This document shows, piece by piece, positions 47,801 through 57,949 of a stretch of 64,000 bases of DNA (positions are counted from its first letter, which is position 1; each line of letters starts with the position of its first letter). The position numbers were made by a program, and so were the translations under genes. The stretch is taken from positions 1,612,001 to 1,676,000 of the forward strand of contig JARUPZ010000018.1 in assembly GCA_031213475.1 (NCBI GenBank), written 5' to 3'. This DNA comes from Nereocystis luetkeana. Its lineage: Eukaryota > Sar > Phaeophyceae > Laminariales > Laminariaceae. The notes under the pieces were generated by a model. That model saw only the letters and a program-made list of their open reading frames with translations. It made no database searches and was not told where the DNA came from.

Positions 47801-49200
47801 CGAAATAGTAATATCATAATGTGGCCCATCTGTTGGAAGCGAGAGGGGTTCGGATCTTACAAATAACTAAAGCTATTAAACATTGTAAATAGGACCAAAT
47901 GTTGTTCGTAAAAATAACTTAATATTTAGTTTTTTGTGTGTACCATAGGTCCTGTTTACTATGGCCCTCCGAAATAGTAATATCATAATGTGGCCCATCT
48001 GTTGGAAGCGAGAGGGGTTCGGATCTTACAAATAACTAAAGCTATTAAATAGGCATCAGGTACGTGCGTGCACAGGCAACAGGGGACCAGAAACCATATG
48101 CACTACGAACGTACCTCGCGTGAAAACTATTACGCAAAAAAGTGTTCTTCGATGCGGAAAGCGCGAGAGCGGGAGGGAGCAAAGCACTACGCAAAATTCC
48201 ATGGAAGTCGCCTCGCCGGGTGTGGAGAATGCCGAACCATATGCGCTAAAGGAAACACTAATTTAAGGCAAATAAAGTGCCGGGGTGGGAGAAAGGAGAA
48301 ATATAGAAATGTATATACCACGCTGCCCCTAAACATAGGAACCGTTTAGATTTAATCTTACTATACAAAGTTCCTTATATTTAGGGACAGAGGGGTATGT
48401 TTTTAACGTAGACACGTGAGTCAATATACACGTGACCACAGTAGTTAGTTATTTGATTCAGATTGCCGCCGAGCGTAAAAGAAGCACTAATACTGTTATT
48501 TCTAATACTACTGTAATAGCAAAAACGGGCACGCTTGGCTCGATACCAGCTACCAGGTACCTGGTATATATTCATACCGCTCTGTCCGGAAATATAATAT
48601 TTTTTTGGGGTATTGTGCACTCTCAACACCACCCAAGAACGCTTCTAATTTTTCCGGACAGAAGTGTGCCCGGTTTAAATTAAAATACGGGTCACGTACA
48701 CCGCCCTTACATTTTCGAGACAGTGTGATATCAAATACCTGGTACCTGGCATCACATACCTGGTAATAATACGTACCACTACCTGTTGGTAACAAAAATA
48801 GCACCCGAACAAAAAATAGAATATTGGCTGACTGACTTGATCGACTGGCTTGTATTGTAGTCGGTGCACGAATGCATCCATCTACATGACAGGTACCAGG
48901 TATCAATATATTTTCACCATCTCACCTTGCTCGTGCTCGCCGACGCTGGAACGACGGTCCACCTCGCGGAGCTCCGCCCAGATGATGTTGTCGCACAGCA
49001 CCAGGAACCTCTTGCCGCTCAGCACCCCCTTCGTCCCGCCGACGCACCAATTGCTCGCTATCCAGCAAACGCCTTGGTAGTTGGCGCGGAGGCCGGCGTC
49101 CGCGCGAATGCCTGCCACGTCTTGCGCATCTTCGAGCAGTCGGGCCGCCGACAGGACTTTAGGGGCCCGGCTGATCCCTCCGTCGCGGCAGGATTCGCGC
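42451..49200 (-). CDS. PH-domain protein, 3' part (two exons seen)
   Basis: Two minus-strand exons, 49200-48926 and 42674-42451, join with matching phase (1 base plus 2). The first ends with KGVLSGKRFLVLCDNIIWAE, the start of a pleckstrin-homology domain, and stops at donor caag|gtgaga. The second opens after a pyrimidine-rich tract and gtggcag, and runs NNGWIIEVVSPATDVTLWL..LLRWGSVLCQALAKSIED before a TGA at 42451. Together they give the strand order, the central loop and the final Trp-containing helix of one PH domain, which typically binds phosphoinositides or proteins at membranes. Upstream residues (ARLLEDAQDVAGIRADAG) are helical. The 5' end is not found; the exon starts with 1 base so needs more exons above 49200. 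A 20-codon ATG exon with a perfect gtaagt donor (51405-51346) could be its start, but that is a guess. The implied 6.25-kb intron is full of repeats; an intermediate exon may exist. Confidence 0.6.
43303..43676 (-). pseudogene. AT-rich-codon reading frame broken in a G8 run
   Basis: The minus strand reads a coherent peptide (ITSVSYSRVFGLIASN, then GGRTRQFAAVKGLPPEEGG) up to a run of eight G at 43439-43446; the continuing homology-like sense then lies one frame over (GIGFLYTGMAYGRLQAIACA, then QTTVSVPAVPIALTAACRAG) to a TAA at 43303. Codon use is strongly AT-ending (ATT, TTA, GGT, GCT, GTA), unlike the GC-ending nuclear genes of this window. It may be a transferred organellar or foreign fragment, or an AT-rich local gene hit by a homopolymer length error. 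I cannot name the protein. No ATG is seen at its start. Confidence 0.4.
44605..44878 (+). repeat. (AGT)n microsatellite broken by TATTAATA
   Basis: A long agtagtagt array in which TATTAATA occurs twice (44721-44728, 44808-44815) exactly in phase as if TA had become TATTAATA, each after an agcagtag word; the two halves look like a duplication of the array. TATTAATA recurs at 44926 and three TACCWGGTA at 44571-44600. Confidence 0.9.
45265..45450. repeat. H-repeat, copy 1
   Basis: About 175 bp shared with 57970-58140: tagacacacccactccttga, ctgcagcttcagattttgtc, acgcgcgatcgaag and ttggacgaaatcc. Function unknown; no coding potential shared between copies. Confidence 0.65.
45890..46020 (-). mobile_element. 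SINE-like body, J2
   Basis: Shares ttttatcgcggg, ccctcgtcgactcgcgttgaat and gcacgcgctac with J1 in the same orientation; the tRNA-like head is not recognisable here. Confidence 0.35.
47694..47815. mobile_element. MITE of the TTACGGGGGACC family, copy M4
   Basis: About 120 bp, left end ttacgggggaccattgtaaa, right end a slightly decayed complement (tactatggccctccgaaat). Its left 12 bp lie outside, and the rest inside, a tandem duplication, so a 5'-truncated second copy follows at 47881-47990. Confidence 0.8.
47706..48049. repeat. tandem duplication, 175-bp and 169-bp units
   Basis: Unit A (47706-47880) and unit B (47881-48049) both start cattgtaaataggacc and end gctattaaa. Reading them side by side, I find no substitution; they differ only where A has cTTATTAATAat and B has cTTAat, i.e. 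a 6-bp TTAATA present in A. The duplication is therefore young, and the 6-bp change younger or a precise loss. Confidence 0.9.
48316..48397. mobile_element. mariner-like MITE, copy N2
   Basis: About 80 bp. It starts TACCACGCTGCCCCTAAAC and ends with the complement of TACCCCTCTGTCCCTAAATA. The outermost bases are TACC and GGTA, which would leave TACC..GGTA junctions on excision. Confidence 0.65.
48575..48740. mobile_element. mariner-like MITE N4 and a degraded neighbour
   Basis: Left end TACCGCTCTGTCCGGAAATA, right end around 48655-48669 the complement of ACTTCTGTCCGGAAAAA. Immediately after, 48699-48731 has cgcccttacattttcgagacag, a decayed terminal repeat of the same class. Several TACCWGGTA motifs border the cluster (48551, 48558, 48736, 48757). 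Confidence 0.5.
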
Positions 49201-50014
49201 CTGCACATCGATCGTTCGTTCGACGGGTAGCAGTGAGTACGTGTAGGGGGGGTTGGCTTCGTTTATATCTTGCTGCGTGTAAAAAAAAAGAAAGGACGCA
49301 GCTGACGAGTCAAGCACAGCAGCACGTAGTACAATATCTACTTAGAGAGGGGTGTCGTGACGGTGCGCTCGCAAGCCTTCCATGTAACGGACGGACGAAC
49401 GGAGGGAGGGAGGCAGGGAGGGAGGGAAAGTTAAGGTTGAGGTTGGACTATACGACCTCACATAGCCGATTGATTGTCTTTCGCCTGCAAATATATCAAA
49501 GTACGCCACCGCGCACAGACAAACTAGGTTATCAGATATCCTCTTTCGTGGTTACGTTGTGAGAGATTGAACGCTTGCTTCCTTCCACTGGTCGGACGAG
49601 TCTGAATGGGGGAAAACTAATGTGAACCAGCCGGTATATGCAAGTACAAGCAAACAGTACGAGCATAGATACATGAACTGATTTGATTGATTATCGCATG
49701 CGTGTGTATGTATGCAACACTGCTGCCGCAACACTCCAAACCACTGACTGCTTGTTTTATCTCTTTCTCGCTCCGCCGTCCTGACAAAATCTGAGATGCG
49801 TCATCTTGTGGATGTCTGTTTTTCTTTATTCCTGCACGTCGGCAGTCGAAATTCTTACGGCATATCCCGGAGGAAAGGCGGGGGGGGGGGGGGGGCGGTA
49901 GAGAGGGGGGGTAGTTAAAAAAAAAAGAAGTCGATCTGCTGCCACCGACACACCCCCTAGACAGGGAGATGGGGGAGGGGGGTATTCGTGTCATGTATGG
50001 CCGCAGTCGAGGGA

Positions 50015-50112
50015 GGGGGGGGGGGGGCGTATTCACGTGTTGCTTGCCTTAGTCATTTGACCATTGTCCACACATCTTTTTCGAGACGGAGCACAGGGGG
50101 GGGGGGGGGGGT
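50015..50112 (+). repeat. poly-G-tagged I-repeat, copy 4
   Basis: G13 tract then cgtattcacgtgttgcttgc, cttagtcatttgaccattgt and ccacacatctttttcgagac, ggagcaca and a G16 tract (50096-50111). Further G tracts with catggccgtagtcgtatgta words follow to 50400. Confidence 0.7.
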
Positions 50113-50636
50113 GTACTCGATAGGAGAGATGTACTCGATCTCATGCATGGCCGTAGTCGTATGTATGACCATAGACCCTCGAGCACGGGGGGGGGGGGTA
50201 CTACAGTAGATAGGGTAGGGGGGGTATACATGTTGTGCATGGTCGCAGCCGTATGTATGACCATATATATATACCCTTGCATCTCTACAATGAATGCCGG
50301 GACGGAGTACGTCGGATTTTCCACCGCAGTCGAAATTCTTACGGCATGATGTCCCAGAAGGGAAGAACGGGGGGGCGGGGGGGTGGGGGATACATAGCTA
50401 TGTGTACGTATGGGAGTCGCATGAAGGGGAAGCTGCATCCCACAAAGAACAGCTTGAATTGATGTATTTTCTGGTGTGGCCACTTCCAGAAACATCAATG
50501 AGCTTACCATGTCACTGCCTCGTGGATGCCTCACCACATACATACACAATAGGTGCTGCGAACATCCCCCTTCTCCCCACATAAGAATGATCCAACTCGA
50601 CCGTCAGCCGTGGTGACCGCCGCCAAAAAAAAAAAC

Positions 50637-50708
50637 GGACCCTGGTTGTCTAGGTCACGCGGCGACAGGCAAAACGGACCCTGGTTGTCTAGGTCACGCG
50701 GCGACAGG
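50637..50708. repeat. perfect 36-bp tandem duplication
   Basis: cggaccctggttgtctaggt followed by cacgcggcgacaggca occurs twice back to back. The minus-strand frame reads CLSPRDLDNQGPF twice, so it might lie in a coding exon, but none could be defined. Confidence 0.85.
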
Positions 50709-52029
50709 CATGCTTTATTTACAGCGTCGTCACCAACCGACGCCAACCCAACCTACATACCTGGTACACACGAATATGTGTACCAGGTATATAACATAGG
50801 GGGGGGGGGGGACTCATGTCACGCATGGTCGTAAGGGGGGGGTATGTTGGAGAATCGTCGCTCTGCTGCCAAATATTTTTTCGAGCATGGGATAAACATC
50901 CCTCAGATCTGTTTACGTCTCACGTCGATACGACACTCGTCCATCTTCGATGGAACTGCAACCACATTTGGGGGACAAAATACTTGGAATTAGAGTAAGA
51001 TAACTTCAGCTGTGGTGGGCCATGACTACACGCCGCACGTGCGGACTCGTTCCATACGTAAAATAGTCACAAACATGAGCAAATTAAACGCCAGGAACTG
51101 GCTGGCCCCTGAACTCCGGGTGTTGCCGGGTACCACAGGTGGCACAATATTGTATATATAACCAGGTACTTGCTTGCGCACCAGGAAGTTAGGCCTGCAC
51201 TGCTGCTTTAATATTGCTTACTGGTCTATTAAAAGCTGCTGTACCAAACCCTCAATAAACAAAAAAAAATAGCACACTCCTGTGTATACTGCTGCTGTAC
51301 AGCAGTTCTCTGCTCTCTGCGTACTGCTACTTGCGTTCCACTTACGGCGATGGACGTGGCCGCTGCCAGCTGCCCCGGCAGCAACTTTGGACCATTTCGT
51401 GTCATCGTCTTTGTCTTGGTATATGTATATGAAAATGCGTGACACGTGTTGTTGGGGAAATGGTTGAACCAGGAAATTCCAAGATTCGGTCCACAACCCA
51501 ACTATTTCGGCGTTCTCAATCACCCAATTATGAACCTGGTATAATGTACGGTCTACGGCTGGTACTCCTCTTATATACGCATGAGTACCTGGTATCTGTA
51601 CGAGCACCATCTGTATAAACCAGTTGGTAGTCGGCGACGAAGAATGCGCAAGATGGGTCGGTATGAACGATATAACCCGGTACAACCTCTTCGATCCTGC
51701 TGTGTGTGTGAATAAAGCAAGGGAGCTGAGCTCCCACTGCCCAACCCAGAGAAGCCAGAAAGTGACAAGACATTTTTACTTTCAACAAATAATACGTCAG
51801 CTGTTTTACATTTCCGTTACATTTTACTCTTGGAAATGCGCCGTTCATTCGACAATCATCAATCCCCCTCTTGCAGCTTTAGGTACGATCGAATTCGGAA
51901 CCGGGTACAACGTCGTCAGTTTCGTCTCACGAAAAACAGCCTGCAACGGGGCAAAAGCACGTACTAGGTGGGGCACCAGGTATGATATATCATTCCGTAC
52001 TCTGCTCTACGTACACGGTAATACCGAGC

Positions 52030-52971
52030 TCACATGCTACACCTACCACCCTGAACCAGGCGAGCGAACTCACACCAATAATAATACCTGTGTCCCGCGC
52101 TCAGGGCCCTCGGCGAAGACCTAGGAGGGGGGGTCTTTGGAGATATGAGGACCACCGATCGATCCTCCGCCAAGGCCTCCAGCTGCTGCTGCTGCTGCTG
52201 CTGTCCCCCTACTTCGCGAGAAGAGTCGATGCGAACTGCCCCGCCATCCTCACGGGGGTCCTTGCTACAGAAGCCTTCGGCCGCCACCGCCGCCGCTGCC
52301 GCCGCCGCCGCGGCCGCCGCCGCAGCAGATCCTACGGGAACAAGATCTTCACACCCGATTTCCAGTTTCAGAGTATCCTCGGTTCCAGTGCCGAACGGAG
52401 AGCGAAGGGCTCGCGTCCGGATGGGCGACCCACCCGCAGGCGCCACCGACGCCCGACGACTGCGGCGCCGACTTGAAGGTCTGGTGAGCTTCGCCGGGAG
52501 GTGTTGCTGCTGCTGCTCCTGGTGGCCCTTCTCCTTCTCCTTTTCGGCTGTAGCTGCTGTAGGAGGCGCATCTTTGTCTTTGTGTTTGGCTTTGCTGCTG
52601 CTGCTGCTGCTGTGGCTGGTTCTCCCCTTACGGACCTTGTCGATATCCGGCAGTTTGAAGAAGATGGACGACCTGCGTTTGCGCACTCCTCCGTGGTGTC
52701 CCTTGGGGCCTCTCGGAGGGCAGGCCATGGCAGGGCGAGCAGAGGGAGCTTCCCGAGGTGGCTTCATCGGCGGGGGGGTGCAGAGGAGCGGTATTCGCTT
52801 TGGGGTCCCTGCGGAGCTGCTCGTGGGGGATGTCGTGTTTGAGTCTGATCTCCAGTTAAAGCTGTTGTTGTTCCTTCCACGGCTGTCGGGGCGATATTTG
52901 TTTGCCTTGCCGTTGTTGTCACGGCCGTCGCGAGTAGGGCTATCAAAACTAAAGTTCAAAAACGAAAACAT
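52030..52971 (-). CDS. unknown Ser/Arg/Lys/Gln-rich, disordered protein (partial)
   Basis: A long open frame on the minus strand; the first ATG is at 52971 (MFSFLNFSFDSP), although the frame is open upstream to about 53211. The product is rich in Ser, Arg, Lys, Pro and Asn, with poly-Ser, KDKD and EKEKEKG blocks, a basic RPSSRRRSRRAS stretch, a 13-residue Ala run and a Gln run. RKRRSSIFFKLPDIDKVRKG is the most structured-looking part. I see no known domain. The opposite strand is also open (52145-53200) but reads as Leu/Cys/Val-rich sequence typical of an antisense shadow. The 3' end at 52030 may lie in intron sequence, since the final residues lose the compositional bias after about 52130. 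It lies 560 bp upstream of, and divergent from, the carrier gene at 53773. Confidence 0.45.
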   Translation of the reverse strand: MFSFLNFSFDSPTRDGRDNNGKANKYRPDSRGRNNNSFNWRSDSNTTSPTSSSAGTPKRIPLLCTPPPMKPPREAPSARPAMACPPRGPKGHHGGVRKRRSSIFFKLPDIDKVRKGRTSHSSSSSSKAKHKDKDAPPTAATAEKEKEKGHQEQQQQHLPAKLTRPSSRRRSRRASVAPAGGSPIRTRALRSPFGTGTEDTLKLEIGCEDLVPVGSAAAAAAAAAAAAAVAAEGFCSKDPREDGGAVRIDSSREVGGQQQQQQQLEALAEDRSVVLISPKTPPPRSSPRALSAGHRYYYWCEFARLVQGGRCSM

Positions 52972-53772
52972 TCTCGCCAGGTCCCAGCCTTCCTTAGCCT
53001 CAGTAGTATTCCCTTGCTTGCTGCGTTGGTCCGTGGAGCTCTCCTTGGGAGAGGGCGCCGGGTGTGCCTCTAGCGGATGCTCTACGCCGTCCTTCTCGCT
53101 TGTCGAAGCCAGCCGAGTTGCGCAGCAGGAAAAAGAAAGGAAGCAGTCCAAAAAAGGAAGTTGTTTTGCCACCACTGCTGCAGTTGACTGCTGCTGTTGA
53201 CAACGCTGCAATTAACCTGATATTCCGTAGGCACACTGGCAGCAGGAGGCTCGCTCGCCCCGCTTCTTTTTTTGTCGAGCACGGTGCGTTCAAGTCCTTC
53301 AGTCGGCGACGCTCTTCGCTCAGGGTAGGTAGGGTGAGGCCGCGGAGATTTTGTGGGATCTTGTGTGCTGCTGTGTGGGACCCCAACGATCCGTCTCCGC
53401 GGTTCGCAGTTCGCAGGGTCGCCGGCGTTTTTGATACACGGATGTTTTTGTTTTCTGTCGTTTCATAAGCGGCAAGAAATAAAAATCCGAATATGGAATT
53501 AAAGAATAAGAATCTACGTAGACTGGTTCGTAGAAAATACCAAAAGACAGACCCACCAAAGAACCAAAGAAGCGATGACGCGTTTTGGACTACATGTTGT
53601 ATGGAAGGCCTTGTCCACTAGGGGGTGATGGGACATGCGTGCGGCGCGGAACGAGCACCCCACACTGACTAACTGAAAGTGGTGCTGCTTTGGAAGTGGA
53701 CCGTGCGGGGCACCAAACAGCTGACGGGCTAGGAAAACCACCGGCGAGTGCTAGTCTAGGTGGCGACACACA

Positions 53773-54750
53773 ATGAGGGTTCTTAGAGGATGTGTGGCCA
53801 TGGTGCTCCTTGCGCTGCCCACGGGCAACGCCGCCCAGCAGGCTGGGACTGTCAAGTCTCCCAAAGCAGGGAACAGAAAGCAGCAGCAGAAGCAGCCTCT
53901 GCCGACGCTCACCACGCGGGATAGCTTCGTGACGGGCCTCCTCTCCGGCGCGGTGGCGGGAACCACGGTAGACCTCATCCTCTACCCCCTGGACACGGTG
54001 AAGACGAGGCTGCAGGCGACCGCAGGAGCGAAGCTCTCGGTGAAGACCTTCGAGGGGCTCTTTAACGGAGTCGCCCCCGCCATCGCCGCCAGCGCCCCGT
54101 GCGCGGCGGTCTTCTTCGGCGCGTACGACACCCTCAAGCGCGTGCTCACGGACAAGCTCCCCGACGACTACGCCTCCGTGGCGCACGCAGGATCGGCGGC
54201 TGGAGCCGACCTCGTCCAGAGCGTGGTCCGAGTCCCGTTCGAAGTGGTGAAGCAGCGGGTGCAGGCGGGCGTCGACTCCTCCGGGCGGGCGGCCCTGGCC
54301 AGCGTCTTGCAGACGCAAGGCCCTCGCGGGCTCTACCGAGGCTGGGGCGCGCTCGCCATGCGCGACCTGCCGTTCGACATCATCGAGTTTCCGCTCTACG
54401 AGTGGTTCAAGAGTGAGTGGACGAAGAAGAAGGGGGAGAAGCTCGCTCCGTGGCAGGGCTCCCTCTGCGGGTCCGTCGCCGGCGGCATCGCCGCCGGCCT
54501 CACGACGCCCCTGGACGTCGTGAAGACGCGGCTCATGACCCAGAGCCCCGGGCAGTACTCCGGCATCGCCAGCTGTCTACGGTCTATCGTGAAGGACGAG
54601 GGGGCGGGGGCTCTGTTTGCCGGTGCCACGCCGCGGATGACGTCGATCGCGTTCGGAGGGGCCATCTTCTTCGGCGCTTACGAGACGGCGAAAGCGGTGA
54701 TCTCGGTGAAGATGGAGGAGAGGAGCGCGGCGGCCGCGGCGAAGGCGTAG
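53773..54750 (+). CDS. mitochondrial carrier, S-adenosylmethionine carrier type
   Basis: Single exon, 325 residues, ATG at 53773. Three mitochondrial-carrier repeats carry the P-x-D/E-x-x-K/R signature: PLDTVKTR (72-79), PFEVVKQR (155-162) and PLDVVKTR (246-253), each after a hydrophobic helix and followed by glycine-rich linkers such as GLYRGWG and ALFAGATPR. The opening GAVAGTTVDLILYPLDTVKTR, the VVRVPFEVVKQR block and LPFDIIEFPLYEWFK are typical of the SAM carrier branch (SLC25A26, plant SAMT), which swaps cytosolic S-adenosylmethionine for the homocysteine product inside the organelle. Substrate is inferred from overall resemblance. The first ~22 residues are hydrophobic and end in an Ala-rich cleavage-like site before a basic Gln/Lys linker, so a cleaved signal or plastid pre-sequence is possible. 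GC-rich codon use is typical of the nuclear genes here. The opposite-strand frame at 53590-54318 is a shadow. Confidence 0.93.
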   Translation: MRVLRGCVAMVLLALPTGNAAQQAGTVKSPKAGNRKQQQKQPLPTLTTRDSFVTGLLSGAVAGTTVDLILYPLDTVKTRLQATAGAKLSVKTFEGLFNGVAPAIAASAPCAAVFFGAYDTLKRVLTDKLPDDYASVAHAGSAAGADLVQSVVRVPFEVVKQRVQAGVDSSGRAALASVLQTQGPRGLYRGWGALAMRDLPFDIIEFPLYEWFKSEWTKKKGEKLAPWQGSLCGSVAGGIAAGLTTPLDVVKTRLMTQSPGQYSGIASCLRSIVKDEGAGALFAGATPRMTSIAFGGAIFFGAYETAKAVISVKMEERSAAAAAKA

Positions 54751-55398
54751 GGTCGGGCGAGGCTTGGAGGGCGAAGGCGTTACAGGCGGAAAGGTGTGTC
54801 TTTTGTTGAGTGTTGTGGATGGTTGAGTGAGGTTGCGGTATGGCATCGTGCTCGTAGTGATGGTACATTGATGGTGCAGCGCTGGACTTGACGTCGAGTC
54901 AGGAAGTGGAGTCCTCGTGGGGCAAAGAACGTCATATTCTAGAAACCCAGTCTGAAACACACGAGTGGCAGCGCATACTCGTACATACCTAGAATTGCAT
55001 GGATATGTACTCGTACAAGCTTTTCTGAATATCTCACTGCGAGCAAGCACCGCAAGGTTGAGGTTGCAGTTGTCGTGCCATCAGACATCAGACTGAAACG
55101 TACCGGTATAATCCAAGGTACCACACACTTCAAAACTAGAATATACGCGTAGACTTGAAAGTAAACGGTTACGGTTACGTAGTCCATGGTACCTGATTGT
55201 TTAAAAAATCCAGGATGATTGACAGAGTGGTGGTGCGGGTATGACACTCAGCTGATGACACTACACGTCGAAAGCCCCACAACGCCGTGAGCACACCTTC
55301 CCGTTCTCCAAAACTTCGGCTGGCAAGTACACGCGTTTCATGAGCTACTTACACTGATACTCGTGTACCAAGGTACCAGAGGTATTCCCTACAGTACT

Positions 55399-56176
55399 AG
55401 GCCATTGCCTATGCGGTTCGATTTTTGAGCTTCAGATTTTGACCCGATCGCATTTTCAGATGTGAACTTGGCAAATCGAAGCAGTCTTCCTATCTATGCG
55501 GAAAAATCAGCTTTATTGTGTGTGTAGAAATTCGAGCAAACGCCGAGACCAACTGCTGTTTTTGTCGTTTGGCACGGCGAAGAGACGCACTGGGTGCGCT
55601 GCACTGCGCGTAGGACCCAAGCGTCCCAGCCAAGGCTGACTGCCTCTGGTCTGGCGGCGAAGAGACGTGGCGAGGGGCGCTAGAGCCAACTTGTCTGGGT
55701 TCCATTTTGTGACTGACTGCTGCTGCTGTACAGTAGTGTAGTCTACGAGTACTCGTACTACGAGTACTCGTACGTATCCACGGAGAGGTGCGTGCCGAGT
55801 GCGCTGCTCTTGGTCTCTAGGCCCGAGCCCGCGCCAGACGACTGTAGTCTGGCCACGGAGGGACGCGCCGCCCGAGCGTCGGACGCGAAGCAACATCGCT
55901 ATACAACTGTGTCGCCATCCAACTCATCGATCGTTCTGCTCCTGTTTGCTGTCGTGGATAACATATTATATTTAGAGAGCATGCCATTTTTTTATTTGAG
56001 AATCTGGTGACCCAGGTCGTCGGATTTTGGGCCAACGACTTGGGTCATCGGATTCTCAAATCGAAAAAAATCCGTTCGGATTTTGCATATTTGGACTGCC
56101 TAAGCAGGGTCATTCGTTTTTGAGATCGAAAAATACTAATCTGAAGCTCGAAATCGAACCGCATAGGAAACAGCCT
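55399..56176. mobile_element. Harbinger/Tourist-like element, copy R3
   Basis: Third copy of the family at 7013 and 27743, about 778 bp, with the same inverted ends and internal hairpin (partly shortened, 55985-56070). It has a 15-bp tandem duplication of a tacgagtactcg segment at 55743-55775 and lacks about nine bases (ttggtattt) present in the other copies. Flanks are CTA and TTA. Confidence 0.78.
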
Positions 56177-56639
56177 TAATAGTATGACAACACAGGTGGC
56201 CGCATTTTTTTTTGCCGTTTCGCTTGGACGCTTGAACTCTGCGCCCATTTTTCGAAGTTAATGCTTGGTACATAGTTTCTCTCCATACCATTAATCGTCT
56301 TCGCCCTTATTTTCTCTCCGTCCTGTTGGTAGTAGTAAACCAGAACCGGGGTCACATACCGTGTACTGGTAGCACTTAAGACAACACACCCCCTCGGACG
56401 ATTTTCAAAGCTGGGTTTCTCGACAACGGGGAGGGCGTACTGAATACGCCCAGCGATGTGTCAATCTGCAATCTTCTCGACGATTTTTTTCCAAAGCCAC
56501 CATTTTCGTTGTGCGTGCCCCCCCAAGTTTTGGAGGGAAACCGGGTCTGAAATTCGTCCCAGGGGGTGTGTTATCTTGATTACAGCTTACGGTAGTAGGC
56601 TCCTGTCCCCCCTCTCCACTACTACACTACTACCAGGTA

Positions 56640-56848
56640 CGTATTTTTATCACGAGAAGACAGCAGCCCTTTCTTACCTCGTCGACTCTCGCGGCATTCC
56701 GCCCATGTACCCACGCTACGAAGGCGCTCACAGCGATTGGTTCCTTTTTTTGCAAATCAAGTCAAAGTCTCACAGTGGGATTCGAACTCGGGGATCAAAT
56801 GCCATCAATAATAGAATTCGAGGCCAACCACTAGACTACCGGGGCGAT
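56640..56848 (-). mobile_element. SINE-like copy with tRNA-derived head, J3
   Basis: Minus strand: ccggtagtctagtggttgg is a good A box and gagttcgaatccc an exact B box, but the stems do not pair as a functional tRNA. A body with ccaatcgctgtgagcgcc, gagagtcgacgagg and tctcgtgataaaaa follows. A TACCAGGTA motif (56631) abuts its tail. The long plus-strand frame crossing it (SGIRTRG word) is the usual false translation of a tRNA-like head. Confidence 0.5.
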
Positions 56849-57275
56849 GTAACCGCTTTATGCGGAGGTCTCCAGTGGTGTAGGCGTTTATATAGGACGG
56901 TAGGACGCCTTCTTGCCTCTTGCTGCAGTACTACAGCAGTAGTTGTTCTTGGAATGGAAATCTTCGTCCGTGTTTGGTTGTTGGCAAGTAGGCCCGTGCA
57001 TGTTGTGGAACAGGAATGCTTTTACGATTCTACCTGGTATTCTCCTTTAGACCCAATTTGCAAGCTACGAGTACCGGTATTTACTTTGTACTACAGCACT
57101 ATAAACTATGTTCCCTCGGGTATTACCACATCAAAGACATTTCACCAAATCACTCTAAAGTTTTTTGCCGATATTTTGATTTTCTATAATCCGAAAATTC
57201 GAAAATTCGAATTTTCCCCATTTCGAGGCGGCCACCCGCGCTTTTTCCCGTCTTGGTAGCCCCAGGCCGCCGTAC

Positions 57276-57394
57276 CTCGTTGGCATGCCGTAGGTAGGTG
57301 AACTGATGCACGTGGAGACAGACGCTCTGCAGGCGGCCATTCTTTGGGCGTTGGCAACCGATTACGCAACGCTCGTAGATATGTCTTCCCCTCT
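57276..57394 (-). CDS. possible exon of an unknown gene
   Basis: 119 bases between acceptor gcctacctcag and donor gag|gtacgg. The frame (2 bases, then 39 codons) reads RGRHIYERCVIGCQRPKNGR then LQSVCLHVHQFTYLRHANE, with four Cys and several His that could suggest a metal-binding module, though the spacing matches no family I know. No partner exon was found nearby, since the DNA on both sides is repetitive or AT-rich. Confidence 0.3.
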
Positions 57395-57949
57395 CTGAGG
57401 TAGGCACGATAGTGTGTTCAATTATTTCCTTGGCGCTATACCTGTATATCTGTCCGTACTGTACCTGGTATTATATACCTTGTACCTCTTTGTGTCTTTA
57501 TTAGTATGGTCCGTTTTGCCTTTTTTTTTGCGTTTTGCTATCTGCTTCTGTTTTAGTTTTGTTTTTGTTTTTCTTTTGCTTAGCTTCATCTTCTTTTTTT
57601 TTTAGGTTTTTGTCTGCTATTAATAGTCTCCTTTTTGCTTCCCTGGTGTCCGCAGTGGTGGAGTGCGTATGCTTGTTTTTTGTTTTTTGCCTCTGTTTTT
57701 ACTTGAGGTATTTCTTCCACTCCAGAGTTATTGGAGCCTGTCCTGCGACCACGGACTGCATTGAATTGTGAGTTAATGTGAGAACAACAACAACAACAAC
57801 AACCAGGTGATACATTATTAATCAGTCATAACAGATATGAAATTCACACCCGGGGGGGGGAAGGGGAATTTCTCACTCGTGGAAAGCTACGTGCAACCTC
57901 CGGAAAAATATTTTTACTTTATTTCGTTTTTTATTTTCATTTATTTCCC

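Larger units (their letters stand above)
54751..57275. other. intergenic after the carrier gene
   Basis: About 640 bp with nothing recognisable, then R3 (55399), an unassigned 250-bp gap, and SINE J3 (56640). No gene supported. Confidence 0.5.

Noticed and set aside
52145-53200. Long plus-strand open frame opposite the disordered minus-strand frame
   Set aside because: Its product is Leu/Cys/Val-rich with poly-Cys and poly-Leu from reversed CTG/GCC repeats; the minus strand has the more protein-like composition.
53590-54318. 242-codon minus-strand open frame
   Set aside because: Shadow of the carrier gene.
56756-56848. Functional tRNA gene on the minus strand
   Set aside because: A and B boxes are present but acceptor, D and T stems do not pair; better read as a SINE head.
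56456-57259. 267-codon plus-strand open frame
   Set aside because: It runs through the SINE J3 head (false SGIRTRG word) and AT-rich DNA; no domain, no consistent codon use.
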